NCBI GenBank assembly: GCA_946886865.1
Contig: CAMPJI010000019.1
Span: 1-35,159 of the forward strand
Source of the DNA: an uncultured Lysobacterales bacterium
GTDB lineage: Bacteria; Pseudomonadota; Gammaproteobacteria; Xanthomonadales; Xanthomonadaceae
DNA length: 35,159 nt
Reading direction: 5' to 3'
A model generated the notes under the pieces. It was not told where the DNA came from. It made no database searches and saw only the letters and a program-made list of their open reading frames with translations. Within the stretch, counting starts at the first letter, position 1. Each line of letters starts with the position of its first letter. The position numbers were made by a program, and so were the translations under genes. Shown here piece by piece: positions 1-7,386 of the stretch.

Positions 1-824
1 AGACCAGCCATGTCTGGGACGGCGACCTCACCGAGTACAACAAGCCGCTGCCGCGATGGTGGATCAACCTGTTCTACCTGACGATCGTGTTCGGGATCGG
101 CTACCTGGTGTGGTACCCGGGGATGGGCGCGTTCGCCGGGTACGGCGGCTGGACCTCGCAGGCCGAGCACGGCCTGGAGAAAGCGCGGCAGGACGCGCGA
201 CTGGAGGAGACCTTCGCGATGTACCGCGACGTGCCGGTGCCGGCGCTGGCCGCCGACCCGTCGGCGCGTGCGCTGGGGCGCGGCATCTTCGCCAACACCT
301 GCGCGACCTGCCACGGCTCCTCGGCCCAGGGCGCCATCGGCTACCCCAACCTGGCCGACGACATCTGGCACTGGGGCGGTGACCCCGACCAGGTGCTGGC
401 CACCGTACTGGACGGCCGCGAGGGCGTGATGCCGCCCTGGGGCACGGTGCTGCGCGGGATGGGCGGCGAGCAGGCCATCGACCAGACCGCGCGCTACGTG
501 CTGGCGCTGGCCAGCCCGAACCCCGAGGCCCTGCGCGACTTCGACGCGGTGCGCGGCAAGAAGTATTTCGACGGCGTGTGCGTCGCCTGCCACGGCGCCG
601 ACGGCACGGGCAATGCGTCGCTCGGCGCGCCCGACCTCACCGACGACTACTGGCTGTACGGCAGGTCGATGGCGAGCCTGCGCGACACCATCGGCAACGG
701 GCGCCACGGCGTGATGCCGGCCCACCGTGGACGGCTGGGCGAGACACGCGCGCGGCTGGTCGCGGCGTACGTGTGGTCACTGTCCAACACGCCGGCGGCG
801 GGCGCGGGGGGCACCGCGGAATGA
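1..824 (+). CDS. ccoP: cbb3-type cytochrome c oxidase diheme subunit CcoP (5' end missing)
   Basis: Membrane-anchored diheme c-type subunit of cbb3 oxidase, passing electrons from cytochrome c to the CcoN/CcoO core. The reading frame is open from base 3, so the start lies outside the window; 273 residues are visible. They begin with the CcoP/FixP signature (HVWDGDL-EYN-PLPRWW) and one transmembrane helix, followed by two cytochrome c domains with heme motifs CATCH (C100, C103, H104 of the visible part) and CVACH (C193, C196, H197), each followed by a candidate Met ligand in GVMPPWG or GVMPAH. The stop TGA overlaps the next ATG (ATGA). ccoN/O/Q are expected just upstream, outside the window. 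Confidence 0.95.
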   Translation, partial: TSHVWDGDLTEYNKPLPRWWINLFYLTIVFGIGYLVWYPGMGAFAGYGGWTSQAEHGLEKARQDARLEETFAMYRDVPVPALAADPSARALGRGIFANTCATCHGSSAQGAIGYPNLADDIWHWGGDPDQVLATVLDGREGVMPPWGTVLRGMGGEQAIDQTARYVLALASPNPEALRDFDAVRGKKYFDGVCVACHGADGTGNASLGAPDLTDDYWLYGRSMASLRDTIGNGRHGVMPAHRGRLGETRARLVAAYVWSLSNTPAAGAGGTAE

Positions 825-1123
825 GCGCGCCGGGTACCCGTATCGGGATCGATATCCCGCCGCGCCCGCTCGCGCAACGGCTGGGCGCGATCCTGTGGCC
901 GAGCTTTTTTGCCGCCGGGGTCTCGACAATGGTGTTCTTCGCCTTCGTCGACCCGCTGCAGCTGCGCGACATGACGGCGCCCGGCTGGGCGGTGACCCGC
1001 GAACTCGGGTACACGGTCGGCTTTTTCATGTTCTGGGCGGCCACGGCCGCTTCCAGCCTGTTCACCTGGTGGTTGCTGCGCCCGGCCAGCCGGTTCAACC
1101 GGGCGTTGCCCCCGGAGGCGTGA
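821..1123 (+). CDS. 100-residue two-helix membrane protein inside the cco operon, function unknown
   Basis: I do not recognise a named family. The start ATG overlaps the ccoP stop, and ccoG starts 3 bp after this stop, so it is translationally embedded in the oxidase operon. The 100-residue product has a short polar N-terminus, a hydrophobic helix at about 22-43, an acidic-to-neutral linker (VDPLQLRDMTAPGW), a second aromatic-rich helix at about 62-87, and a basic tail. No cysteines and no CxxC or heme motif are present. Two histidine-free helices argue against a heme carrier. By position it could be a small structural subunit or an assembly factor for cbb3 oxidase; this is inference from context only. 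Confidence 0.8.
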   Translation: MSAPGTRIGIDIPPRPLAQRLGAILWPSFFAAGVSTMVFFAFVDPLQLRDMTAPGWAVTRELGYTVGFFMFWAATAASSLFTWWLLRPASRFNRALPPEA

Positions 1124-1126
1124 CGC

Positions 1127-2674
1127 GTGAACCGCCGCATCTCCCTGTCGGTCGTCGAGGGTGGCGACACCGGTGCCTACGTCAGCGAACGCAAGGTCTA
1201 CCCGCGCGGCGTGCACGGACCGCTGGACCGCCTGCGCCGGCTGGCGGTGGTGTGCCTGCTGGGCATGTTCTACGTCTTCCCGTGGCTGCGCTGGGACGGG
1301 CGGCAGGCGGTGCTGTTCGACCTGCCGGCGCGCAAGTTCCACGTCTTCGGGCTGACCTTCTGGCCGCAGGACTTCCTGTTCCTGGCGCTGCTGCTGATCA
1401 TCGCGGCGCTGGCGCTGTTCTTCTTCACCGCGCTGGCCGGCCGGTTGTGGTGCGGCTACGCGTGCCCGCAGACGGTATGGACCGAGGTGTTCCTGTGGAT
1501 GGAGCGCTGGACGGAGGGCGACCGCCACAAGCGCATGAAGCTGGACGCGGCGCCATGGTCAGGCGGGAAGCTCGCGCGCAAGGGCGCCAAGCACGCGCTG
1601 TGGCTGCTGTTCGCACTGTGGACCGGCTTCTCCTTCGTCGGCTTCTTCACCCCCATCACGGCGCTGGGCGCGCGCGCCGTGTCCTTCCAGTGGGGCGGCT
1701 GGGAGACGTTCTGGGTGCTGTTCTATGCCCTGGCGACGTGGGGCAACGCCGGCTTCCTGCGCGAGCAGGTGTGCAAGTACATGTGCCCGTACGCGCGCTT
1801 CCAGAGCGCCATGTTCGACCGCAACACGCTGCTGATCGCCTACGACCCGATGCGCGGCGAGCCGCGCGGCCCACGCAAGCGAGGATTGCCCAGCGTGCTG
1901 CGGCGCGCGCGTGGCCTGCTGGACACGCTCACCGCCTATGACCTGGTGTTCCGCGCGGCGCGCCACCCCACCGCCGCCGACAACCGCGCGCAGGCGCGCG
2001 GCACCATCACGTTCGACGGTGACGCCGGGCCGGTCGCCCCGCTCCCGAGGTTCGCACCCGACGAACTGGGCGACTGCATCGACTGCACGATCTGCGTGCA
2101 GGTGTGCCCCACCGGCATCGATATCCGCAACGGCCTGCAATACGAGTGCATCGCCTGCGGTGCCTGCATCGACGCCTGCAACGACGTCATGGACAAGGTG
2201 GGCTACCCGCGGGGATTGATCCGCTACACCACGCAGAACGCCATCGACGGCAAGCCGACGCGGGTGCTGCGTCCGCGCCTCGTGTTCTACGGCGTGGTGC
2301 TGTCGGCGCTGGTCGGTGCATGGGGCTGGGGCGTCACGCACCGGCAGCCGTTGCTGGCCGAGGTACTTCGCGACCGCAACGCGCTGTACCGCGAAACCGC
2401 CGGTGGCATCGAGAACGGCTACACGCTCAAGCTGGTCAACAAGACCGACGCGGACGCGGTCTACCACGTGAGCCTCGAAGACGCGGCAACGGGCCTGGTG
2501 CTGCAGCCGGTCGACCCGGTGACGGTGCGGGCCCAGCAGGTCGCCGAACGGCCGCTGGTCATCGAAGGCCCGGCCGGTGCCCGCGGGCTGCACGACCTCC
2601 GGATCGTGGTGCAGTCGCCGGACGGCGGGGCGCGCGCCGACGTCGCGACCACCTGGTTCGGACCGCTGCAATGA
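1127..2674 (+). CDS. ccoG: cytochrome c oxidase accessory protein CcoG (polyferredoxin-like)
   Basis: Membrane iron-sulfur protein needed for cbb3 oxidase maturation, thought to reduce Cu(II) for copper delivery. The 515-residue product has several N-terminal transmembrane helices carrying CGYACPQTVWTE and CKYMCPYARFQ cysteine motifs, then a cytoplasmic two-[4Fe-4S] ferredoxin region (C317, C320, C323, C327 and C341, C344, C347, C351), a last helix at about 383-400, and a C-terminal periplasmic Ig-like FixG domain. The start is GTG at 1127, 3 bp after the preceding stop; no upstream start fits without overlapping the previous gene. The stop overlaps the ccoH ATG (ATGA). Confidence 0.95.
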   Translation: MNRRISLSVVEGGDTGAYVSERKVYPRGVHGPLDRLRRLAVVCLLGMFYVFPWLRWDGRQAVLFDLPARKFHVFGLTFWPQDFLFLALLLIIAALALFFFTALAGRLWCGYACPQTVWTEVFLWMERWTEGDRHKRMKLDAAPWSGGKLARKGAKHALWLLFALWTGFSFVGFFTPITALGARAVSFQWGGWETFWVLFYALATWGNAGFLREQVCKYMCPYARFQSAMFDRNTLLIAYDPMRGEPRGPRKRGLPSVLRRARGLLDTLTAYDLVFRAARHPTAADNRAQARGTITFDGDAGPVAPLPRFAPDELGDCIDCTICVQVCPTGIDIRNGLQYECIACGACIDACNDVMDKVGYPRGLIRYTTQNAIDGKPTRVLRPRLVFYGVVLSALVGAWGWGVTHRQPLLAEVLRDRNALYRETAGGIENGYTLKLVNKTDADAVYHVSLEDAATGLVLQPVDPVTVRAQQVAERPLVIEGPAGARGLHDLRIVVQSPDGGARADVATTWFGPLQ

Positions 2675-3192
2675 GCACCCTCCTTTCCCATTGGCGCAAC
2701 CCGGTCATCTGGCTGGTCATCGGGCTGCCGCTGCTCGCCGTGGTCGCAGGTGCCGGGCTGATCGTGGTGGCGGTGCGCAGCGGCGGCAGCGATGCGGTGC
2801 CCGAACATGTGCGCCGCACCGCGCAGGTGCAGGACGCCGATGTCGGCCCCGACGCCCACGCCGCGCGGCTGCAGCTGCGCGCGGTGGTGCGCCTGGACCC
2901 CGACTCCGGGCGGCTCGAGGTCATTCCCGCGGCAGGCGATTTCGGTGCCGCCGATGCGCTGGTGCTGACGCTGGTGCACCCGGCGGCGCACGCGGCCGAC
3001 GTGCGCCTGCCCCTGGCCCGCACGCCGACCGGCTGGCGGTCGGACGCGTTCGATCCGGATACGGTGTCGGGTGCATCGTGGAACCTGGTGCTGCAGGACG
3101 CCGGCGGCCGCTGGCGCCTGCAGGGCCGGCTCGACCGGGGCACGTTGGCCGCCCTGGTACAGCCCGCGTTGCGGGGGTCAGGACCGGAATGA
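2671..3192 (+). CDS. ccoH: FixH-family cbb3 oxidase assembly protein CcoH
   Basis: Single-pass membrane protein of the FixH family, which associates with cbb3 oxidase during assembly. The 173 residues comprise a short N-terminus (SHWRNPVIW), a transmembrane helix at about 12-36, and a periplasmic domain with the family's typical pattern of residues that ends in W-L-QGRL (positions about 145-155). The ATG overlaps the ccoG stop and its own TGA overlaps the ccoI start, so translation is coupled on both sides. The sequence is divergent from model FixH proteins; the assignment relies on length, topology and its place between ccoG and ccoI. Confidence 0.88.
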   Translation: MSTLLSHWRNPVIWLVIGLPLLAVVAGAGLIVVAVRSGGSDAVPEHVRRTAQVQDADVGPDAHAARLQLRAVVRLDPDSGRLEVIPAAGDFGAADALVLTLVHPAAHAADVRLPLARTPTGWRSDAFDPDTVSGASWNLVLQDAGGRWRLQGRLDRGTLAALVQPALRGSGPE

Positions 3193-5603
3193 ACGCCCTT
3201 GCGCCCGGGGCGACATCGCCCGCGGCCTTCGCGCCGCCGGCGCTTGCACGCGAGGCGGCCTGCCACCACTGCGGCGAACCGCTGCAGGACACGGGGACAC
3301 CCTTCTGCTGTGAGGGGTGCGCGGCCGCGGCCGCGTGGATCGCCGAGGCCGGCCTGGAGGACTACTACCGGCTGCGTGACGCACCGGCTGGCCCGGTGGC
3401 GCCGGACGTGGATGACAGCCACTTCGCCCTGTGGGACCGCGACGAGATCCGTGCCGAACACGTGGTGACCCGGGAAGGCAAGGACGAGACGACGCTGCTC
3501 ACCGACGGCATGCGCTGCGCCGCGTGCGCGTGGCTGATCGACCGCGCCCTGCACCGCGAACCCGGCGTCCAGGCCGTGACCGCCAACGCGGTGACCGGTC
3601 GCGTGCGCGTGGCGTGGGACCCGGCGACGACGCGGCTGTCGACGCTGGTGCGGCGCCTGGCGGCGCTGGGCTACACGCCGTCGCTGGCCACGGGCGCGGC
3701 GCGCGAAGCCCTGCAGCGCCGCATGCGCAACCGCGACCTGCTGCGGCTGGGCATAGCCGGGCTCGGTGCGATGCAGGCGATGATGCTCGCCGAGGCGCTG
3801 TACCTGGATGTCAACGCATCCATGCCGCTGGCCACGCGCGACTTCTTCCGCTGGATCACCCTGCTGGTGTCCACCCCGGTGGTGTTCTACGCCGGCTGGC
3901 CGTTCCTGCACGGCGCCTGGCGCGAACTGCGACTGCAACGCCTGGGCATGGACACGCTGGTGGCGGGGTCCACCCTGCTGGCGTGGGGCGCCAGCGTGGT
4001 GGAGACCCTGCGCGGCGGTCCGCACGTCTGGTACGACGCGGCCGTCATGTTCGTGTTCCTGCTGCTGGGCGCGCGGATGCTGGAGCAGCGCGCGCGCCGC
4101 GTTGCCCGTGCGCAGGTCGACACCCTCGCCCGCGCCCGCCCGGCCTTCGCCCTGCGCGAACGCCCGGACGGCACCTGCGAACGTGTGCCCACGCCGTCGC
4201 TCGGGACCGGCGACATCCTGCGCGTGGCCGTGGGCACGGTGGTGCCCGCCGACGGCGTGCTGCTGGAGGCCGCACTGGTGGAGGAGTCGCTGCTGACGGG
4301 TGAGCCCGCGCCCGTTGCGCGCGACACCGGCGACACGGTGTACGCCGGCAGCTCGGCACGCCACCAGCCGGTGCGGATGCGCGTCACCGGCACCGGCAGC
4401 GCGACGCGCCTGTCGGAGCTGGCGAGGCTGGTGGAGCGTGCACAGGCCCTGCGCCCTGCGCTGGGCGAGGTCGGGGAACGCATCGCACACCGCTTTGTCA
4501 CCGCGCTGCTGCTGGTGGCCGTGGCCGTCTACCTGGGCTGGCACGCATACGCACCCGGGCTGGCGCTGGAGGTAACGCTCGCCCTGCTGGTCATCAGTTG
4601 CCCGTGCGCCCTCGCGCTGGCGGTGCCCGCTGCCCTGGCCACGGCGCAGGGGCACCTGTCGCGGCTGGGCGTGCTCACGCTCACCGACCGCGCCCTGGAC
4701 CGTCTGGCACGGGTCACCGACGTGGTGCTGGACAAGACCGGCACGCTCACGGTCGGACGTCCGGCCATCGTGCGCACGGACGTGTCGCCAGAGTTGACGC
4801 CCGCGTACGCGCTGGCACTGGCCGCCTCACTGGAGCACGCCAGCGGCCATCCACTGGCGGACGCGTTTCCCGCGCCACGGCCGGGCTGGGAGGCGCGCGA
4901 TCTGCGCCGCGTGCCCGGCGAGGGCGTGGCCGGCACCGTGGACGGCCGGCGCCTGCGCATCGGCCAGGCACCCTTCGCCACCGGGGGCGCGGACGACGGT
5001 GCGATCTGGCTGGGGGACGGCGCGCGGTGGCTGGCGCGGTTCGAGGTGCGCGATGCCGACCGCCCCGATGCACGTGCCGCGGTGGACGCCTTCAGGCGGC
5101 TCGGGCTGGATGTGCACCTCGCCAGCGGCGACGCGACCGATGCGGTCGCCGCGCTGGCGCGCCGCCTCGGGATCGCCGCGTCCGCCGCCCGCCTGGGACC
5201 GGACGACAAGCTGGCGCTCGTGCGCGGCCTGCAGGACGCGGGCCGCGTGGTCCTGATGGTCGGCGACGGACTCAACGATGCGCCGGTGCTGGCCGGCGCG
5301 GACGTGTCCATCGCCATGGGCCGCGGAGCGCCACTGGCCCAGCGCGCGGCGGACCTGGTGCTGCAGGGCGACACGATCGGCCGCATCGCCCCGGCCATCC
5401 AGGTGGCGCGCCGGACCCGCGCGGTCATGCGCCAGAACCTGGCGTGGGCGGCGGCGTACAACCTGATGGCCATCCCGCTGGCCGCCGCTGGCCTGGTGAC
5501 GCCGTGGCTGGCGGCGCTGGGCATGGCGGCCTCCTCGCTGCTGGTCGTCGGCAACGCCCTGCGGCTCACGCGGCCGGGGCGCGGGCCGGAGGTGGCGGCG
5601 TGA
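3189..5603 (+). CDS. ccoI: copper-translocating P1B-type ATPase CcoI
   Basis: Copper ATPase of the FixI/CcoI type that exports Cu(I) to the periplasm for insertion into cbb3 oxidase. The 804-residue protein has the CcoI-specific N-terminal cysteine cluster (C25-HH-C28, C40, C41, C44), a heavy-metal-associated domain with MRCAAC (C110, C113), transmembrane segments, an actuator motif LLTGEP, the ion-binding CPC in helix 6 (C471-P-C473), the phosphorylation site D515 in DKTGTLT, and the hinge GDGLNDAPVL. All catalytic motifs are intact. Start and stop both overlap neighbours (ATGA with ccoH; GTGA with ccoS). The N-terminal cysteine cluster separates it from housekeeping CopA. Confidence 0.96.
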   Translation: MNALAPGATSPAAFAPPALAREAACHHCGEPLQDTGTPFCCEGCAAAAAWIAEAGLEDYYRLRDAPAGPVAPDVDDSHFALWDRDEIRAEHVVTREGKDETTLLTDGMRCAACAWLIDRALHREPGVQAVTANAVTGRVRVAWDPATTRLSTLVRRLAALGYTPSLATGAAREALQRRMRNRDLLRLGIAGLGAMQAMMLAEALYLDVNASMPLATRDFFRWITLLVSTPVVFYAGWPFLHGAWRELRLQRLGMDTLVAGSTLLAWGASVVETLRGGPHVWYDAAVMFVFLLLGARMLEQRARRVARAQVDTLARARPAFALRERPDGTCERVPTPSLGTGDILRVAVGTVVPADGVLLEAALVEESLLTGEPAPVARDTGDTVYAGSSARHQPVRMRVTGTGSATRLSELARLVERAQALRPALGEVGERIAHRFVTALLLVAVAVYLGWHAYAPGLALEVTLALLVISCPCALALAVPAALATAQGHLSRLGVLTLTDRALDRLARVTDVVLDKTGTLTVGRPAIVRTDVSPELTPAYALALAASLEHASGHPLADAFPAPRPGWEARDLRRVPGEGVAGTVDGRRLRIGQAPFATGGADDGAIWLGDGARWLARFEVRDADRPDARAAVDAFRRLGLDVHLASGDATDAVAALARRLGIAASAARLGPDDKLALVRGLQDAGRVVLMVGDGLNDAPVLAGADVSIAMGRGAPLAQRAADLVLQGDTIGRIAPAIQVARRTRAVMRQNLAWAAAYNLMAIPLAAAGLVTPWLAALGMAASSLLVVGNALRLTRPGRGPEVAA

Positions 5604-5788
5604 GCAGCCTGCTGATGCTGGTACCGATCAGCCTGCTGCTGCTGGGCGTGGCGGTGTGGGCATTCGCGTGGGCCGTGCGCCACGGGCAGTTCGACGACCT
5701 CGACACGCCGGCGCTGGACGTCCTGTGCGACGACCCGGGCGAGCCGCTGCGCTCGCCCCGGCCGCAGGGGGACGGCAATGCCGGTTGA
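5600..5788 (+). CDS. ccoS: cbb3 oxidase maturation protein CcoS
   Basis: Small membrane protein needed for cofactor insertion into cbb3 oxidase. The 62-residue product has one N-terminal transmembrane helix (about 4-24) followed by the CcoS signature W-AVRHGQFDDLDTPA-DVL and a hydrophilic tail. I chose the GTG at 5600, which overlaps the ccoI stop as GTGA and keeps the translational coupling seen throughout this operon; an ATG at 5615 is the alternative and would remove five residues. The 3' end overlaps the next gene by 11 bp. Confidence 0.92.
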   Translation: MSSLLMLVPISLLLLGVAVWAFAWAVRHGQFDDLDTPALDVLCDDPGEPLRSPRPQGDGNAG

Positions 5789-6497
5789 CTGGCTCACACT
5801 CACGGCCGCCGCCGCGGCCGGCCTGCTCGGCGGCCTGCATTGCGTCGCGATGTGCGGCGGCCTGGCCACCGGCCTGTCGAGCCTGGGTGGTGGCGGGCTG
5901 GCGGCGGCGCTGCAGGCGAACCTCGGCCGCGTCGGCGGCTACGCGCTGGCCGGCGCGATCGCGGGGGGCGTGGGCCACGGCCTTGTCGACATCGCCCGCC
6001 TCGACGGCCTGGCGCCGGTGCTGCGCGGGCTGCTCGGCGTGTGGATGGTGCTGGTGGGCTGGGCACTCTGGGCGCGGCGGCCGGTAAGACCGCTCGGCGT
6101 GCGCCCGGCGGTCGCGGTGTGGGCGCGGCTGGGGCCGTTGCAGCAACGGCTGGTTCCCGCAGACCGGGCCTGGAAACGGGTCGGTCTCGGGGCGCTCTGG
6201 GGCTGGCTGCCGTGCGGCCTGAGCGGGACCCTGCTGGTCGCCGCGTGGCTGCAGGCCGATGCGCGCAATGGCGCGCTGACGATGGCGGCGTTCGGGCTCG
6301 GCACGCTGCCGTTGATGGTGCCGCTGGCCTGGACCGGGTCGCGCCTGCTGCAGGGCGCGCACGCGGGGGCGGCGCAGCGATGGGGCGGCGTGGGCATCAT
6401 GGGGATGGGCCTGCTGACGATGGCCGCCCCATGGCTGGTGGCGCTGCCGCGGGTCGGCCCGGTGCTGCATGCGCTGGGCTGCGCGCCGCCGGGATGA
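5778..6497 (+). CDS. TauE/SafE-like (UreH-type) membrane protein of the cbb3 locus
   Basis: Integral membrane protein of the 'sulfite exporter TauE/SafE' annotation group, more precisely the cytochrome-biogenesis/UreH-like transmembrane family. The 239 residues form about six helices. The first carries the motif GGLHCVAMCGG (H21, C22, M25, C26), and a later helix carries GWLPCGL, both typical of these proteins and plausible metal-ligating positions. A homologue follows ccoS in Pseudomonas, which supports a role in cbb3 oxidase maturation or copper handling, not sulfite export; that role is inference. It overlaps ccoS by 11 bp and ends 3 bp before the convergent regulator gene. Confidence 0.87.
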   Translation: MPVDWLTLTAAAAAGLLGGLHCVAMCGGLATGLSSLGGGGLAAALQANLGRVGGYALAGAIAGGVGHGLVDIARLDGLAPVLRGLLGVWMVLVGWALWARRPVRPLGVRPAVAVWARLGPLQQRLVPADRAWKRVGLGALWGWLPCGLSGTLLVAAWLQADARNGALTMAAFGLGTLPLMVPLAWTGSRLLQGAHAGAAQRWGGVGIMGMGLLTMAAPWLVALPRVGPVLHALGCAPPG

Positions 6498-6500
6498 ACC

Positions 6501-7274
6501 TCAGGCGCCGCGCCCGCGCCGTGGCGTGCGCGCCTCGTCCGCACCGTGGGCCATCCGCGCCAGCCGCGCGGGATCGCACACCTCGACCTGCCGCCCGGTC
6601 ACGTCGATCACGCCGTCGTCCTGCAGCCGTGTGAACCCGCGGCTGACGGTTTCCAGCGCCAGCCCGAGGTAACGCGCGATGTCCTCGCGGCTCATCGGCA
6701 GGCGGAAGCGCGTGGCCGAGTGGCCTGCGGTGCGAAGCCGCTCCCCCAGGCCGTGCAGGAACAGCGCCACCCGCTCGTTGGCCTGACGGCGCACCAGCAC
6801 GCCCAGATGGTCCTGGTCGCGGTCCACGCCCTGCCCGATCACGCGCATCAGCTGCTGCTGCAACGACGGCAACTGGGCAGCAACCGTCGTGAGCTGGTCG
6901 AACGGGATCTCGCACACTTCCGCATCGCCCAGCGCGATCGCCTCGCAGCGGTGCACGCCCGTGCCCATCGCATCCAGGCCGATCACCTCGCCCGGCAGGT
7001 GGAAGCCGAGCACCTGCTCCTCGCCCGACTCGTCCAGGACGGTGGTCTTGAACGCGCCATCGCGGGCGACGAACACGCCCGTAAGCGGTGCACCGGGCCA
7101 GAACAGGCGCTCGCCCCGCGCGATGCGCCGGTTGCGCTGGACGATCCGCTCCAGGCGTTCCAGTTCCTGCGCACTGACACCCGCGGGAACGCACAGCTGC
7201 TGGAGCGAACACCGCGCGCAGCTGCGCCGGAGACGTGCAAGGTCGAGCGGATCGGGAGCGGACATGGCGACCAT
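6501..7274 (-). CDS. FNR/ANR-type oxygen-responsive transcription regulator
   Basis: Crp/Fnr-family activator whose [4Fe-4S] cluster senses oxygen. In 257 residues it has the N-terminal cluster cysteines in C-x2-C-x5-C (C19, C22, C28), a cyclic-nucleotide-fold effector domain with the fourth ligand in VCEIPF (C121), a dimerisation helix at about 135-165, and a winged helix-turn-helix whose recognition helix ETVSRGF (E209, S212-region SR) matches FNR-type TTGAT-N4-ATCAA readers. All four ligands are present, so it should be oxygen-responsive, unlike the CRP-like Clp of xanthomonads. Starts at 7274 or 7265 are possible; neither has a clear ribosome site. Convergent with the cco operon, 3 bp away. 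Could be named fnr or anr. Confidence 0.93.
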   Translation of the reverse strand: MVAMSAPDPLDLARLRRSCARCSLQQLCVPAGVSAQELERLERIVQRNRRIARGERLFWPGAPLTGVFVARDGAFKTTVLDESGEEQVLGFHLPGEVIGLDAMGTGVHRCEAIALGDAEVCEIPFDQLTTVAAQLPSLQQQLMRVIGQGVDRDQDHLGVLVRRQANERVALFLHGLGERLRTAGHSATRFRLPMSREDIARYLGLALETVSRGFTRLQDDGVIDVTGRQVEVCDPARLARMAHGADEARTPRRGRGA

Positions 7275-7386
7275 GGTGCCATGCGCGCGCCGGCCACCCT
7301 CGGCATGCGCGCCCGGGCCCGATCTGGCCGCCCCCGGGGCCCGGGCCCCATACTGGTCGACCCTTCCGCATCACAAGGCGTGCTGC

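Noticed and set aside
2559..4655. Long open frame on the minus strand across ccoG/ccoH/ccoI (nearly 700 codons)
   Set aside because: It lies antisense to genes with full family motifs and its translation is Arg/Gln/His-rich, the usual shadow of high-GC codons. The same holds for long antisense frames over the receptor/YfiR/kinase genes, rne and serC/aroA.
7285..7350. GGGCCCGGG palindromes between the FNR-type gene and the receptor as an operator
   Set aside because: They are pure G/C and expected by chance at this base composition; no TTGAT-N4-ATCAA site is present there.
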